DNA of 64,000 bases from Lentzea sp. NEAU-D7. GTDB lineage: Bacteria; Actinomycetota; Actinomycetes; Mycobacteriales; Pseudonocardiaceae. Made by a program: the position numbers and the translations under genes. Shown here in pieces: positions 50,622 through 61,413 of the stretch. Below the pieces are notes generated by a model. That model searched no databases, had not been told where the DNA came from, and was given only the letters and a program-made list of their open reading frames with translations. The number at the start of each line of letters is the position of its first letter. The stretch's first letter is position 1. The DNA lies in assembly GCF_026242055.1 (NCBI RefSeq), contig NZ_JAPJDL010000006.1, positions 124,001-188,000 of the forward strand, read 5' to 3'.

Positions 50622-52111
50622 AGCTGGGCGATGAGCCGGACGAGCGGGTCGTCCAGGTCGAGGTCGATCCGCTTGAGCCGGTACCGCAGGGTGTTCGGGT
50701 GCACGTGCAGCCGGTCCGCGGCAGCGCGCACGTCGCCCAGCGCGTCGAGGTAGGCCAGCAACGACTTCGCGAGCTCCGGGTCCAGCGCGTCGATCCGCGG
50801 GTCCCGGATGCGCGGGTTGTCCTGGAGCAGGGCCAGGATCTCGCTCACCAGCACCTGCGAGCGGACGTCGGCGAGCGTCGCCACCTCGGCGTCGAGGTCG
50901 CGGGCCATCGCGTCCAGCACGCGTTCGGCCTCCTGGCGGGAGATCTGCGCGTCGTCCAGCGTGGACACCGTGGAACCGACCGCCGCCTGGACCGCCGTGT
51001 GCAGGTGGCGGCGCGCGGTGGTGACGATCTCCCTGGTCAGGCTCAGGAGCTGGGCGTTCGGGGCGAGGTCCGGTAGCAGGACGTAGGTGCGGCCGCCGGA
51101 CTCGCTGACCAGCGCGCTGCGCCGGTACGCGGCCGCGTGCACGGAGATCAGGCCGGTCATCTCGGCTCGGCGGAGCTCGTGTTCGCTGCGGTCGCCCTCG
51201 GCGCTGCGCACCGCGAACACCACGACCGCAGCGGGTTTTCCCGGGTCGGCGCCGATCTGACCGGCGACGGTGGCGGCGTCCATGCGGCCGGTGAGCAGGG
51301 CGGCGAGGAGGTTCTCGCGGAACCGCGACGTGGGCTGGTTGCGCTGCTGGATGAGGTGCGGTGCCGTGACGCGGGCGGCGCCGAGCAGGGCTCGTTCGGC
51401 CTGCTCGGTCAGCGGCTGGTCGCCCTCCTGCACCCAGATCGTGCCCAGCGGCTGCTGGCCCGCGTGGATGCCGACGGCGATGCGCCGGCGGATGCCCAGC
51501 TCAGGACGTTCGTCGATGCGGACGACCTCCTCGCCCGAGCGCAGGAGGTTGTAGACGCCCCACTCGCGCAGCATCTTCAGGTACGGCTCGGGGCCCTGGC
51601 GGCCGAGGATCGACAGCCGGCGCAGCTCGTCGACCTCGTCGGACGAGCGCGAGTACGCGAGCACGCGGCTCGCCGTGTCCTCGATGCTGACGATGCCGCC
51701 GGTCAGGGTGGCAATCGTTTGCGCGAGCGCGAACAGGTCGCCGAGGACCTCGCCGTCGTCGGTCGTGGTCGTGAGGACGCCCTTGGCGAGCGACTCCAGG
51801 TGGCCCCAGCGGACCTCGGGCCTGACTTCGAGCAACGCCACGCCGGCGTCCACGGCGGCCTGTTCGAGAGCCTTGGACGACTCCTTGACGGCGACCGCGG
51901 CTGCTTTCGCTCGGCCTGCCGCCCTGATCAGCGGCAATGCGGCCCGGCCACGTGCGCCGATGACCAGCGCGAGGTCACCTTGAGCCACGTCCGGCGGGTC
52001 GTCCGGGTCCATGATCACGACATCGCGCACGTCGACCTCCAGGCCGCGCGGCGCGACCTGCAGTTCGACCAGTGGATCACCGAGGGCGATCAGGATGTGG
52101 CGGAGGCTCAT
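50603..52111 (-). CDS. PucR/CdaR-type regulator of proline utilisation
   Basis: A 502-residue regulator with an N-terminal PucR-like domain, a central GGDEF-related CdaR segment and a C-terminal PucR helix-turn-helix (VRAAADRLHVHPNTLRYRLK). It is divergent from pruA-proline dehydrogenase. In mycobacteria and streptomycetes the regulator in this position (PruC/PutR type) activates proline catabolism. ATG 52111 is preferred; ATG 52129 is in frame. TACGAT on the minus strand (52126-52121) supports a short or no leader. Confidence 0.9.
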   Translation of the reverse strand: MSLRHILIALGDPLVELQVAPRGLEVDVRDVVIMDPDDPPDVAQGDLALVIGARGRAALPLIRAAGRAKAAAVAVKESSKALEQAAVDAGVALLEVRPEVRWGHLESLAKGVLTTTTDDGEVLGDLFALAQTIATLTGGIVSIEDTASRVLAYSRSSDEVDELRRLSILGRQGPEPYLKMLREWGVYNLLRSGEEVVRIDERPELGIRRRIAVGIHAGQQPLGTIWVQEGDQPLTEQAERALLGAARVTAPHLIQQRNQPTSRFRENLLAALLTGRMDAATVAGQIGADPGKPAAVVVFAVRSAEGDRSEHELRRAEMTGLISVHAAAYRRSALVSESGGRTYVLLPDLAPNAQLLSLTREIVTTARRHLHTAVQAAVGSTVSTLDDAQISRQEAERVLDAMARDLDAEVATLADVRSQVLVSEILALLQDNPRIRDPRIDALDPELAKSLLAYLDALGDVRAAADRLHVHPNTLRYRLKRIDLDLDDPLVRLIAQLQLRMR

Positions 52112-52130
52112 GGCTGTTCGATCGTACATC

Positions 52131-52174
52131 TGACCTGGTGAATCTTGGCCTGTTACACAACCGAGGCCAGGTCA
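52131..52174. promoter_or_regulatory. Inverted repeats between PucR-type gene and pruA
   Basis: TGACCTGG (52131-52138) and CCAGGTCA (52167-52174) form perfect outer arms, with inner arms TGGCC/GGCCA (52146-52150/52165-52169). Their place between the divergent genes makes them candidate sites for the PucR-type activator. Confidence 0.55.
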
Positions 52175-52221
52175 CGCGGACTTACGGTGTGCGTACCGAA
52201 CAAGCCCATAAGGAGTTGCGA

Positions 52222-53847
<1,626 letters not shown>

Positions 53848-53869
53848 TACCCAAGCCCTCCTGAAGTGG

Positions 53870-53908
53870 GGGGAACGTCGTTGAGCCACAAGCACATCGA
53901 CGTTCCCC
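53870..53908 (+). terminator. Stem-loop between pruA and proline dehydrogenase
   Basis: GGGGAACGTCG (53870-53880) pairs perfectly with CGACGTTCCCC (53898-53908) around a 17-base loop. It lies in the 91-bp gap inside the operon and probably lowers expression of the second gene or sets an RNA processing point. Confidence 0.6.
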
Positions 53909-53938
53909 TCACCTCTCACACCCCGAGGACGTGAACCT

Positions 53939-54862
53939 ATGTTGCGCTCCAGCCTCCTCCTGGCGTCCCGCAGCGCGGGTGCCCGCAAGCTCGTCGAGTC
54001 GACGCCGCTGACCCGGCCCGTCGTCGAGCGGTTCGTCGCCGGCGCCGACGTCTCCTCCGCGATCCGCGCGACCGCCGAGGTGCTCGGTGACGGTCGCCTG
54101 GTCACGCTCGACCACCTCGGTGAGGACACCTTCGAGGAGTCGCAGGCCAACGCCACCGTCGAGGCGTACCTGACGCTGCTGTCGAGGCTGGAGTCGCAGG
54201 GGCTGACCGAGGGCGCCGAGGTGTCGGTCAAGCTGTCGGCCGTCGGCCAGTCGCTGGCGATCGACGGCGAGAAGATCGCGCTGGAGAACGCGCGGCGCAT
54301 CTGCACGGCGGCCGCCGTCGTCGGCACGACCGTGACGCTGGACATGGAGGACCACACCACCACGGACTCCACGCTGGGCATCCTGCGTGAGCTGCGGGTG
54401 GACTTCCCGTGGGTGGGCGCGGTGCTGCAGGCGTACCTGAAGCGCACCGAGCAGGACTGCCGCGACCTGGCGCACGCCGGTTCGCGCGTGCGGCTGTGCA
54501 AGGGCGCGTACCAGGAGCCCGCTTCCGTTGCGTACCAGGACAAGCACGACGTCGACCTGTCGTACGTGCGCTGCCTGAAGATCCTCATGGAGGGTGAGGG
54601 CTACCCGATGGTGGCCTCGCACGACCCGCGCCTGATCGCGATCGCCGCCGACCTGGCGTCCGCGCGCGCCAAGGACTCCTACGAGTTCCAGATGCTGTAC
54701 GGCATCCGGCCCGAGGAGCAGCGCCGCATCGCCGCCGAGGGCAACCGCATGCGCGTGTACCTGCCGTACGGCGACGAGTGGTACGGCTACTTCATGCGCC
54801 GCCTCGCGGAGCGTCCGGCCAACGTGGCGTTCTTCGCCCGGTCGCTGCTCACCAGGAGCTGA
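53939..54862 (+). CDS. Proline dehydrogenase (monofunctional)
   Basis: A 307-residue FAD-linked proline dehydrogenase barrel that oxidises proline to pyrroline-5-carboxylate and passes electrons to the quinone pool. Diagnostic segments are VSVKLSAVGQ, TLDMEDH, RVRLCKGAYQEP and the final MRRLAERPANV. The length is typical of the monofunctional bacterial enzyme. ATG 53939 has GAGGA about 10 bases upstream. It is the second gene after pruA. Its end overlaps the convergent P-loop/TPR gene by 14 bases. Confidence 0.95.
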   Translation: MLRSSLLLASRSAGARKLVESTPLTRPVVERFVAGADVSSAIRATAEVLGDGRLVTLDHLGEDTFEESQANATVEAYLTLLSRLESQGLTEGAEVSVKLSAVGQSLAIDGEKIALENARRICTAAAVVGTTVTLDMEDHTTTDSTLGILRELRVDFPWVGAVLQAYLKRTEQDCRDLAHAGSRVRLCKGAYQEPASVAYQDKHDVDLSYVRCLKILMEGEGYPMVASHDPRLIAIAADLASARAKDSYEFQMLYGIRPEEQRRIAAEGNRMRVYLPYGDEWYGYFMRRLAERPANVAFFARSLLTRS

Positions 54863-57263
54863 GCTCCTCGGCCGTCTCCAGGGCGAACCGCAGCTTCACC
54901 GGCTCACCCACCGCGCGCAGGATCTCGACCGCGCGGCGGGTGAGCCGGAGTGCTTTCTCCGTCTCGTACCCCGTCTCGGCGCACAGCCGGCCGTAGATCG
55001 TGACCGCGTCGGCGTAGTCGGCGCTCAGGTCGAGATCGAGCCCGGCCAGGTGCCACAGCACGACCGCGATGTGCGCGGTGTTGCGCGCCTCTTCCTTCCG
55101 TTCCGCGGCACGGAGTCTGCACACGTGCCGCTGGAGGGCCGAGAGGTAGACCGTGGGCGCCGTCCGCGGCCGCAGCGCCCGGCAGACCTCGACCGTGAAC
55201 TCCGACATCCCCACCGCGCGGACGTGGTGGTCCGATTCGGACAGCGCGCGGGCCGTGTTCTGCAGCGGTGGCGCCAGTTTCGCGCCGAAGAACTCGACGA
55301 GCTGGGACGGCAGGCGCCGGCAGAGGTCGAGGCACTCGTCGGCCGTGGTCATCGCCTCACCGTCCTGGCCGTGCAGGAGCTGCTGCTCCACCAGCGTCGC
55401 GAGCGCGATCACGAGACCCGCCTGGTTGGAGACGAGGTCCTCGGTGACCAGGTCCCGGTACACCTCGACGGCCTCCTCGGCCGCGCCGGCGTCGCCCACG
55501 ACCTTGGCGACGTTGAGCAGTGCGGCGGCCAGGCCCTTGCGGTCCCCGGTCTCACGCCAGAGCATGACGGCCTCGCGGGCGGTGAGCGCGGCATCGATGT
55601 CGTCTGCCTGCTCCAGCAACGCCTGGCTGCGCCGCGTCAGCGCGTCGGCGAGCTCGGTGCCGAACGTCTCGGGGTGGGCGACGGCGAGGCGGCGGAACAG
55701 GTCCACGGCCTCCTTCAGCGTCTCGCTCGCGGCCTCGGCCCTGTCCAGGTCCAGGAACATGGCACCGGCCGTGACGAGGTTGCGGGCGAGCTCGGGCTCG
55801 AAGCGCGGGTCCTCCTGCGCGACCACCCTCCAGTTCGCGAGGGAGAGCTGCATCGAGTCGGCCGCGTGCTGCCTGTTGCCCTCGAAGTGGAAGCGGCGGG
55901 CCATCGCGGCGGCGACCCTGGCGAAGTCGGCGCGGAAGAGCGCCGGGTTGTTGCGCGCGAGCTCCTGGAAGAGCAGCGTGGCGCGGCTGATGGCGGTCAT
56001 CGCGTCCTCGTCGCGGCCGAGCGTCTGGTAGCGGTAGCTGATCTGCTCCAGCGCGGACGCGAGCTGCGGGATGGTCTCCGGGTCGTCCTCCGCGATCTCG
56101 CGCCAGAGGTCGATCGCCTCCTCGGAGACGGCCAGCACCTCGTCGTGGCGCTGGGCGTTGATCAGCCTGAGCCCCAGGTCCCCCAGCGCGTCCGCGAGCA
56201 GCGGCCGGTTCTCCCGGTCCTGCGCCACGAGCTCGCGGTAGCACTCGACCTCGGCCTGGGAGGCCTCGACGGACTCCTGGCGCAGACCGCACAGCATCGT
56301 GCGGGCACTGAGCATCCCGTACATCTCGGCGCGGTCGAGGACGCCGTCGGCGCGGTCGAGCAGCCTGCGGGTGAGGATCGACGGGATCGCGTCGGTGGCG
56401 AACCGCTCGTCGCGGAAGACCTCGCGGGCGATGGCCTCCGCGGTGGCGGCGGACCCGATCTCCGCGGCGATGCGGAGGCTGTCGCGGGCCATGTCGCGCA
56501 CGATCTTCGGGTTGTCCGCGACGAGCTCGTCCAGCCGGGGCCTCAGCGCCGGCCAGCGGTGGGCGGCGCGCGCCAGCAGGTCCGGGTCCGGGGTGTCCGG
56601 GGTGGCGACCGCCAGGTAGTCCTCGGCGATGCGGCCGGTCTTGCGGCCGGTGTCGCGCTTGAGGAGCTGCCGGACGAGCTGGGTGCGGTTCACGTCGCAC
56701 GGATCGCCGTGCACCGCGGTCAGCGCGGCCATGTGCAGGTCGAGGACCGTCTCCTGGGCGATGTTGGGCGGTGGCTCGTCCGGCGCCGTGACGTCGAGCT
56801 CCTTGGCGAAGTGCTGGCAGGCGAGGGTGAACGACTCCTCGCGGTCGTCGAGCGTCGCGTCGAGCTCGACGGCCATGACCTCGTGGTCGAAGTCCGCGAT
56901 CCGCTGGCGGGTGGAGGACCACCACCAGCCCGTGGTCCTCGCCGCGAGCAGCACCCGCGTGCGCGACGGTCCGTGCCGCAGCGTGTCCTGCAGCAGCAGG
57001 AAGACGTCCTGCCAGCGGAGCCGGTCGGCGTCGTCGATGACCAGCAGCCTGCCGTGCGCGGCGTCGTCCCAGCACTCCTGCCGGAACTGCTGGAGCAGCC
57101 TGGTCTTGCCGGCGCCCGCGGGGGCGTGCAGCAGCAGTGACGCCTGTGGCACGGGGCTGTCGCGCCAGAGCGTGAGCGTGTGCAGCTCGGATTCTCTGCC
57201 GTGAAAGGGGACCACCTGCTGGGTGGGATCCAGCAATGCGGCAACGCTGAGTGCTCGGTCCAC
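54849..57263 (-). CDS. P-loop NTPase with TPR repeats (STAND-like), unknown role
   Basis: An 804-residue protein. An N-terminal AAA/STAND-type NTPase domain carries Walker A APAGAGKTR (about 47-55) and Walker B GRLLVIDDADRL. After a helical linker, residues about 290-780 are tandem TPR-type repeats (many E-x-A-x-x-x-Y/W units). There is no C-terminal LuxR helix-turn-helix and no toxin or nuclease domain, which separates it from MalT-type regulators and from known STAND defence proteins. GTG 57263 is preferred, 6 bases after GACTAT on the minus strand; GTG 57269 is in frame. It may be a signalling scaffold. Confidence 0.8.
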   Translation of the reverse strand: MDRALSVAALLDPTQQVVPFHGRESELHTLTLWRDSPVPQASLLLHAPAGAGKTRLLQQFRQECWDDAAHGRLLVIDDADRLRWQDVFLLLQDTLRHGPSRTRVLLAARTTGWWWSSTRQRIADFDHEVMAVELDATLDDREESFTLACQHFAKELDVTAPDEPPPNIAQETVLDLHMAALTAVHGDPCDVNRTQLVRQLLKRDTGRKTGRIAEDYLAVATPDTPDPDLLARAAHRWPALRPRLDELVADNPKIVRDMARDSLRIAAEIGSAATAEAIAREVFRDERFATDAIPSILTRRLLDRADGVLDRAEMYGMLSARTMLCGLRQESVEASQAEVECYRELVAQDRENRPLLADALGDLGLRLINAQRHDEVLAVSEEAIDLWREIAEDDPETIPQLASALEQISYRYQTLGRDEDAMTAISRATLLFQELARNNPALFRADFARVAAAMARRFHFEGNRQHAADSMQLSLANWRVVAQEDPRFEPELARNLVTAGAMFLDLDRAEAASETLKEAVDLFRRLAVAHPETFGTELADALTRRSQALLEQADDIDAALTAREAVMLWRETGDRKGLAAALLNVAKVVGDAGAAEEAVEVYRDLVTEDLVSNQAGLVIALATLVEQQLLHGQDGEAMTTADECLDLCRRLPSQLVEFFGAKLAPPLQNTARALSESDHHVRAVGMSEFTVEVCRALRPRTAPTVYLSALQRHVCRLRAAERKEEARNTAHIAVVLWHLAGLDLDLSADYADAVTIYGRLCAETGYETEKALRLTRRAVEILRAVGEPVKLRFALETAEELSSW

Positions 57264-57441
57264 CGTCACATAGTCGGTCGCTGGTCAGCCGAGGGGTAGG
57301 AAGACCACACCATCGTGGCCTTTTCCCGTTCTTCCTTCACCTCAATGTCTACTGGCTTGGAGAAGGTCCAACAGCTACGCGTGATGGCGCCGGTTTCACC
57401 CTGGACTGAAATTGTCGGACCTCCCCGGCACAATCGGGAAC

Positions 57442-59085
57442 GTGCTGGTCGCCCTCGTCATCGACGCCGACGGCGCCGGCCGGTGGCAGAAGCTGCACGA
57501 CGACGGGACTCCGGCGGGTCCCGCGATGACGGCTTCGTCGCCGGCCGCCGCCGTCGCGTCGCTGGAGCGCGCCCACAGACCGCGCTGGGTCTGGGCCGAC
57601 ACGTCCGAGGTCTACCCCGTGCTGCTCGCCGCCGGGGTGCGGGTCGACCGGTGCTGGGACCTGCACCTGACCGAGGCGTTGCTGCTCGGCGCGGAGGGCA
57701 GGCACCGCGAGCCGAAGGAGCTCGCCGGGGCGTTGGCGCGGGTGCTCGGGCTGCCCGCGCCGGCCGACTCCGGGCCGCCGAAGAAGGACGACGCGCTGAC
57801 GTTGTTCGGGCCGGATCCGGTGGTGCTGCCGGGCGACACCGATCCGCTGGACGCGTTGTCGCTGGTTTTCCGCGCCCAGCAGCGGAACCCGGCACTGGGT
57901 CTGCTGATCGCGGCGGAGTCGGCGTCGGCGCTGGTGGCCGCGGAGATGACGCACCACGGGTTGCCGTGGCGGGAGGACGTGCACACCCGGTTGCTGGAGG
58001 AGGTCCTCGGGCCGCGCCCAGCGCCCGGCCAGCGGCCGAAGTTGTTGCAGGACCTGGCGAACGAGATCCAGGAGGCGTTCGGCGGGCGGGAGATGAACCC
58101 GGACGCCCCGGCCAGCATCGTCCGGGCGTTCGCGCGCGCGGGCATCGAGGTGCCCTCCGCGCGGCGGTGGGTGCTGAAGAAGATCGACCACCCCGCGGTG
58201 AAACCGTTGCTGGACTACAAAGAGCGCGCACGGCTGTGGGTGGCGCACGGCTGGTCGTGGCTCGACACGTGGGTCGAGGACGGGCGGTTCCGGCCGGACT
58301 ACGTCGTGGGTGGCGTCGTCACCGGACGCTGGGCGTCGCGGGGCGGAGCGGCCCTGCAGATCCCGCGGCTGATGCGGCAGGCGGTGATCGCCGACGACGG
58401 CTGGTGCCTCGTCGCGGCGGACGCGTCGCAGCTCGAACCGCGCATTCTCGCTGCCCTGTCAGGGGATCCGCGGCTGACCGAGGTCTGCGGGGACGACGAC
58501 CTCTACGCGGCGCTGGCGGCGGACTCGTTCAAGGGCGAGCGGTCACGCGCGAAGATCGCGATGTTGTCGGCGATGTACGGCGGCACGTCCGGTGAGGCCG
58601 GTCCGCTGCTCGCCGTGCTGCGCAAGAGGTTCCCGATCGCGGTCGGGTACGTGGAGGACGCCGCCAGGGCGGGCGAGCAGGGCCGGATGGTGCGCACGCG
58701 GCTGGGCCGCACGTCGCCGGCGCCGTCCGCGGCGTGGCAGGAGCTGACCGGGGGCGCCGACGACTCCGGGGAGTCGTCGAGCTCCTCGCGGCAGGCGGCG
58801 CGCAACTGGGGGCGGTTCACCCGCAACTTCGTGGTGCAGGGCAGCGCGGCGGACTGGACGGCGGCGTTGCTGGGCGTGCTGCGCACCAGACTCCCCGCCG
58901 ACGCGCACCTCGTGTTCTTCCAGCACGACGAGGTGCTCGTGCACTGCCCCCGCTCCGACGCCGACGCCGTGGTCGAGGCGATCGCCGCGGCCGGGCGCGA
59001 TGCGACCCGGCTGCTGTTCGGCGAGACATCGGTGCGCTTCCCGATGAACGCGGTGCCGGTGACCTGCTACGCCGACGCGAAGTAA
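57442..59085 (+). CDS. Family A DNA polymerase, Pol I-like bifunctional type
   Basis: A 547-residue polymerase of the group called bifunctional 3'-5' exonuclease/DNA polymerase in actinobacteria. Family A motifs are present: motif A VAADASQLEPRILAALSGD, motif B RSRAKIAMLSAMYGG, motif C QHDEVLVH. The N-terminal exonuclease-like part lacks obvious DEDD residues and there is no 5' nuclease. It is separate from polA and is often linked to damage tolerance. GTG 57442 is preferred because CACAAT (57429-57434) lies 7 bases upstream, giving a leaderless mRNA; TTG 57412 is in frame. Confidence 0.9.
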   Translation: MLVALVIDADGAGRWQKLHDDGTPAGPAMTASSPAAAVASLERAHRPRWVWADTSEVYPVLLAAGVRVDRCWDLHLTEALLLGAEGRHREPKELAGALARVLGLPAPADSGPPKKDDALTLFGPDPVVLPGDTDPLDALSLVFRAQQRNPALGLLIAAESASALVAAEMTHHGLPWREDVHTRLLEEVLGPRPAPGQRPKLLQDLANEIQEAFGGREMNPDAPASIVRAFARAGIEVPSARRWVLKKIDHPAVKPLLDYKERARLWVAHGWSWLDTWVEDGRFRPDYVVGGVVTGRWASRGGAALQIPRLMRQAVIADDGWCLVAADASQLEPRILAALSGDPRLTEVCGDDDLYAALAADSFKGERSRAKIAMLSAMYGGTSGEAGPLLAVLRKRFPIAVGYVEDAARAGEQGRMVRTRLGRTSPAPSAAWQELTGGADDSGESSSSSRQAARNWGRFTRNFVVQGSAADWTAALLGVLRTRLPADAHLVFFQHDEVLVHCPRSDADAVVEAIAAAGRDATRLLFGETSVRFPMNAVPVTCYADAK

Positions 59086-59145
59086 GTCCAATCGAGACGG
59101 TCCGCCCCGAGTCGTTGGTCCGAACGGGCGATTGCTCTTACACCG

Positions 59146-59159
59146 TGAGAGCGCTCTCA
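59146..59159. promoter_or_regulatory. LacI/CebR-type operator of the glucanase gene
   Basis: TGAGAGCGCTCTCA is a perfect 14-bp palindrome, differing from the CebR box TGGGAGCGCTCCCA only at two symmetric positions. It lies 39 bases before the glucanase ATG. A LacI-family repressor responding to a glucan oligosaccharide is expected to bind it; the matching repressor is not adjacent. Confidence 0.8.
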
Positions 59160-59197
59160 TAAATGGACTGCACCCGTGACAAGGAGGTCACTCGCGC

Positions 59198-60577
59198 ATG
59201 AGGCAACGCCGCCGCATATTCGCGGCCACGACAGCTCTTATTGCCGCGGTACCCCTGGCGATCGTCGCCATGTCCGCCAACGCTGCTATCCCACCCCCTG
59301 CCGCGGGATGGACGCAGGTGTGGGGTGACGACTTCAACGGTTCGAACGGATCGCTGCCGTCGAGCGCCAACTGGATCATCGACACCGGCCACGGTTACCC
59401 CGGCGGACCTGCCAACTGGGGTACGGGCGAGATCCAGAACTACACGAACAGCACGAACAACCTCAAGCTCGACGGCAACGGCAACCTGCGCATCACCGCC
59501 CTGAAGGACGGCGGGGGCAACTGGACGTCGGCGCGCATCGAGACCCAGCGCTCGAACTTCAAGCCGGCGGCCGGCGGGAAGCTCGCCATCGAGGGCCGCA
59601 TCCAGATGCCGAACGTCACGGGCGAGGCAGCCCTGGGCTACTGGCCCGCGTTCTGGACGCTCGGCGCTCCGTACCGCGGCAACTACTGGAACTGGCCGGG
59701 CATCGGCGAGTTCGACATCATGGAGAACGTCAACGGCATCAACTCCGTCTGGGGCGTGCTGCACTGCGACGTCGCTCCCGGCGGTGCCTGCGGCGAGTTC
59801 ACCGGCATCGGCAACTCGCGGACGTGCCCCGGCGCGTCCTGCCAGTCCGCCTTCCACACCTACCGCTTCGAGTGGGACGACGCCGCGAAGACGTTCACGT
59901 GGTTCGTCGACGGCCAGGCCTTCCACCAGGTGACGCAGGCTCGTGTCGGCGTCAACGTCTGGAACGCGATGACGTCGCACGCGGGGCACTTCATCCTGCT
60001 CAACCTCGCGATGGGCGGCGCGTTCCCGAACGCGCTGAACAACAACCAGCCGACCCCTGTCGCGGCCACCCAGTCCGGGCACTCGATGGTCGTGGACTAC
60101 GTGGCCGTCTACTCGGCTGGCGGCACCACCCCGACTACCACCACCACGACCACGACGTCGAACCCCGGCGGCGGGGGTTCCGCGTACAGCGAGCTGCAGG
60201 CGGAGAACGCTTCCGAGCGGTCCGGCGGCTCGGTGGCACCCGGTGACGGCGGCACGGGCGTGCACCAGATCGCGAACGGCGGTTACGTGAAGTTCTCCGG
60301 CGTCAACTTCGGCACCGGACCCGCCCGGCAGTTCTACGCCCGCGTGGCCTCCGGAGCGGGAGGCGGCGTGAGCGGTCTGGTCGAGGTGCGGCTCGGGTCG
60401 CGCACGGCCACGCCGGTCGGATCGTTCGCGGTGGGCAACACGGGTGGCTGGGACGCGTGGAGAACCATCCCCGCGAACATCTCGAACATCTCGGGCACCC
60501 ACGACGTGTACGTGACGTTCAACAGCGGCCAGCCCGCGCCTTACGTCAGCTTGAACTGGGTGAAGTTCGGAACCTGA
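59198..60577 (+). CDS. Secreted endo-beta-1,3-glucanase, GH16 with CBM6
   Basis: A 459-residue exported enzyme with a signal peptide (about 1-30), a GH16 barrel with catalytic Glu171 and Glu176 in GEFDIMEN, a Thr-rich linker (about 310-320, then GGGG) and a C-terminal CBM6-type carbohydrate-binding domain (SELQAENASERSGG; VSLNWVKF). It should cut beta-1,3- or mixed-linkage glucans such as laminarin. ATG 59198 has AAGGAGG upstream, and a CebR-like operator lies in the promoter, so induction by glucan breakdown products is expected. Confidence 0.94.
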   Translation: MRQRRRIFAATTALIAAVPLAIVAMSANAAIPPPAAGWTQVWGDDFNGSNGSLPSSANWIIDTGHGYPGGPANWGTGEIQNYTNSTNNLKLDGNGNLRITALKDGGGNWTSARIETQRSNFKPAAGGKLAIEGRIQMPNVTGEAALGYWPAFWTLGAPYRGNYWNWPGIGEFDIMENVNGINSVWGVLHCDVAPGGACGEFTGIGNSRTCPGASCQSAFHTYRFEWDDAAKTFTWFVDGQAFHQVTQARVGVNVWNAMTSHAGHFILLNLAMGGAFPNALNNNQPTPVAATQSGHSMVVDYVAVYSAGGTTPTTTTTTTTSNPGGGGSAYSELQAENASERSGGSVAPGDGGTGVHQIANGGYVKFSGVNFGTGPARQFYARVASGAGGGVSGLVEVRLGSRTATPVGSFAVGNTGGWDAWRTIPANISNISGTHDVYVTFNSGQPAPYVSLNWVKFGT

Positions 60578-60631
60578 CCCTGGGTTCGCGACCCGCTGAG
60601 CCCGTCCGCTAAGATGGCATCCGCAACGCGC

Positions 60632-60703
<72 letters not shown>

Positions 60704-60709
60704 CTCGAG

Positions 60710-60739
60710 AACGGGCCCGGTCACGTGACCGGGCCCGTT
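60710..60739 (+). terminator. Terminator of tRNA-Val
   Basis: A perfect 30-bp palindrome (15-bp arms centred at 60724/60725), followed by TTTCT, stands 6 bases after the tRNA. Confidence 0.85.
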
Positions 60740-60771
60740 TTCTGTTGCCGCCGAGCAGGTACGGTCGGCTC

Positions 60772-61413
60772 GTGTACGCCGAACGTCCCGCTCCCGCGGG
60801 TCTGGCCTGCCTCTGGACGCGCACGGTGTCGTCACCGACCGTGCAGCGCGTGGTGCCGGACGGGTGCACGGACCTGATGTGGACACCCGCGTCCGGCGCG
60901 CTGTTCGTGGCCGGTCCGGACACTTCCGCTCAACTCGCCACGGTCGCTCCCGGCACGTTGTACGGCGTGCGGCTGCCGCCGGGTGCGTTCCCGTCGGTGT
61001 TCGGGGTGCCCGCGCACGCGATCCGCGACCTGCGGGTGCCGTTGTCCGAACTAGTGCCCTCGGCCCGGCTCGACTCCTTCTCGGACATGGTGTCGTTCTG
61101 CGCTTCGCGGGTGGTCGTGGATCCCGCTCTGGCCGCCACCGCGTCGTTGCTGCGGTCCGGCGACGTCGGCACCGTCGCGTGGGAGATCGGGCTGAGCGCA
61201 CGTCAACTGCGGCGGCGGTGCCTGGACGCGTTCGGCTACCCGCCCAAGGTGCTGCAACGGGTGCTGCGCTTCGACGCGGCGCTGCGGCTGGCCTGGAAGG
61301 GCGTGCCGTTCTCGGCCGTGGCGTTCGAAGCGGGTTACGCGGACCAGGCACACCTGGCCCGCGAAGTGCGCGCGCTGGCCGGCGTGCCGCTGGGTCAGCT
61401 GATCCGGCCGTAG
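60772..61413 (+). CDS. AraC-family regulator (DUF6597-type sensor)
   Basis: A 213-residue regulator. The N-terminal part (GLACLWTRTV; VVPDGCTDLMW; VRLPPGAFPSVFGVPA) matches the sensor domain found in many actinobacterial AraC proteins, and the C-terminal half is the AraC DNA-binding domain (GTVAWEIGLSARQLRRRCLD). GTG 60772 lies 6 bases after TACGGT (60760-60765), so it is probably leaderless; longer in-frame starts run through the tRNA and are rejected. The 3' end overlaps the convergent toroid-protein gene by 19 bases. Target unknown. Confidence 0.88.
   Translation: MYAERPAPAGLACLWTRTVSSPTVQRVVPDGCTDLMWTPASGALFVAGPDTSAQLATVAPGTLYGVRLPPGAFPSVFGVPAHAIRDLRVPLSELVPSARLDSFSDMVSFCASRVVVDPALAATASLLRSGDVGTVAWEIGLSARQLRRRCLDAFGYPPKVLQRVLRFDAALRLAWKGVPFSAVAFEAGYADQAHLAREVRALAGVPLGQLIRP

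Noticed and set aside
55050..57140. Plus-strand open frame of about 700 codons antisense to the P-loop/TPR gene
   Set aside because: Arg/Asp/Val-rich shadow translation; the minus strand has Walker motifs and TPR repeats.
54849..57263. P-loop/TPR protein considered as an anti-phage STAND (Avs-type) system
   Set aside because: No nuclease, protease or other effector domain, no nearby defence genes, and neighbours are housekeeping genes.
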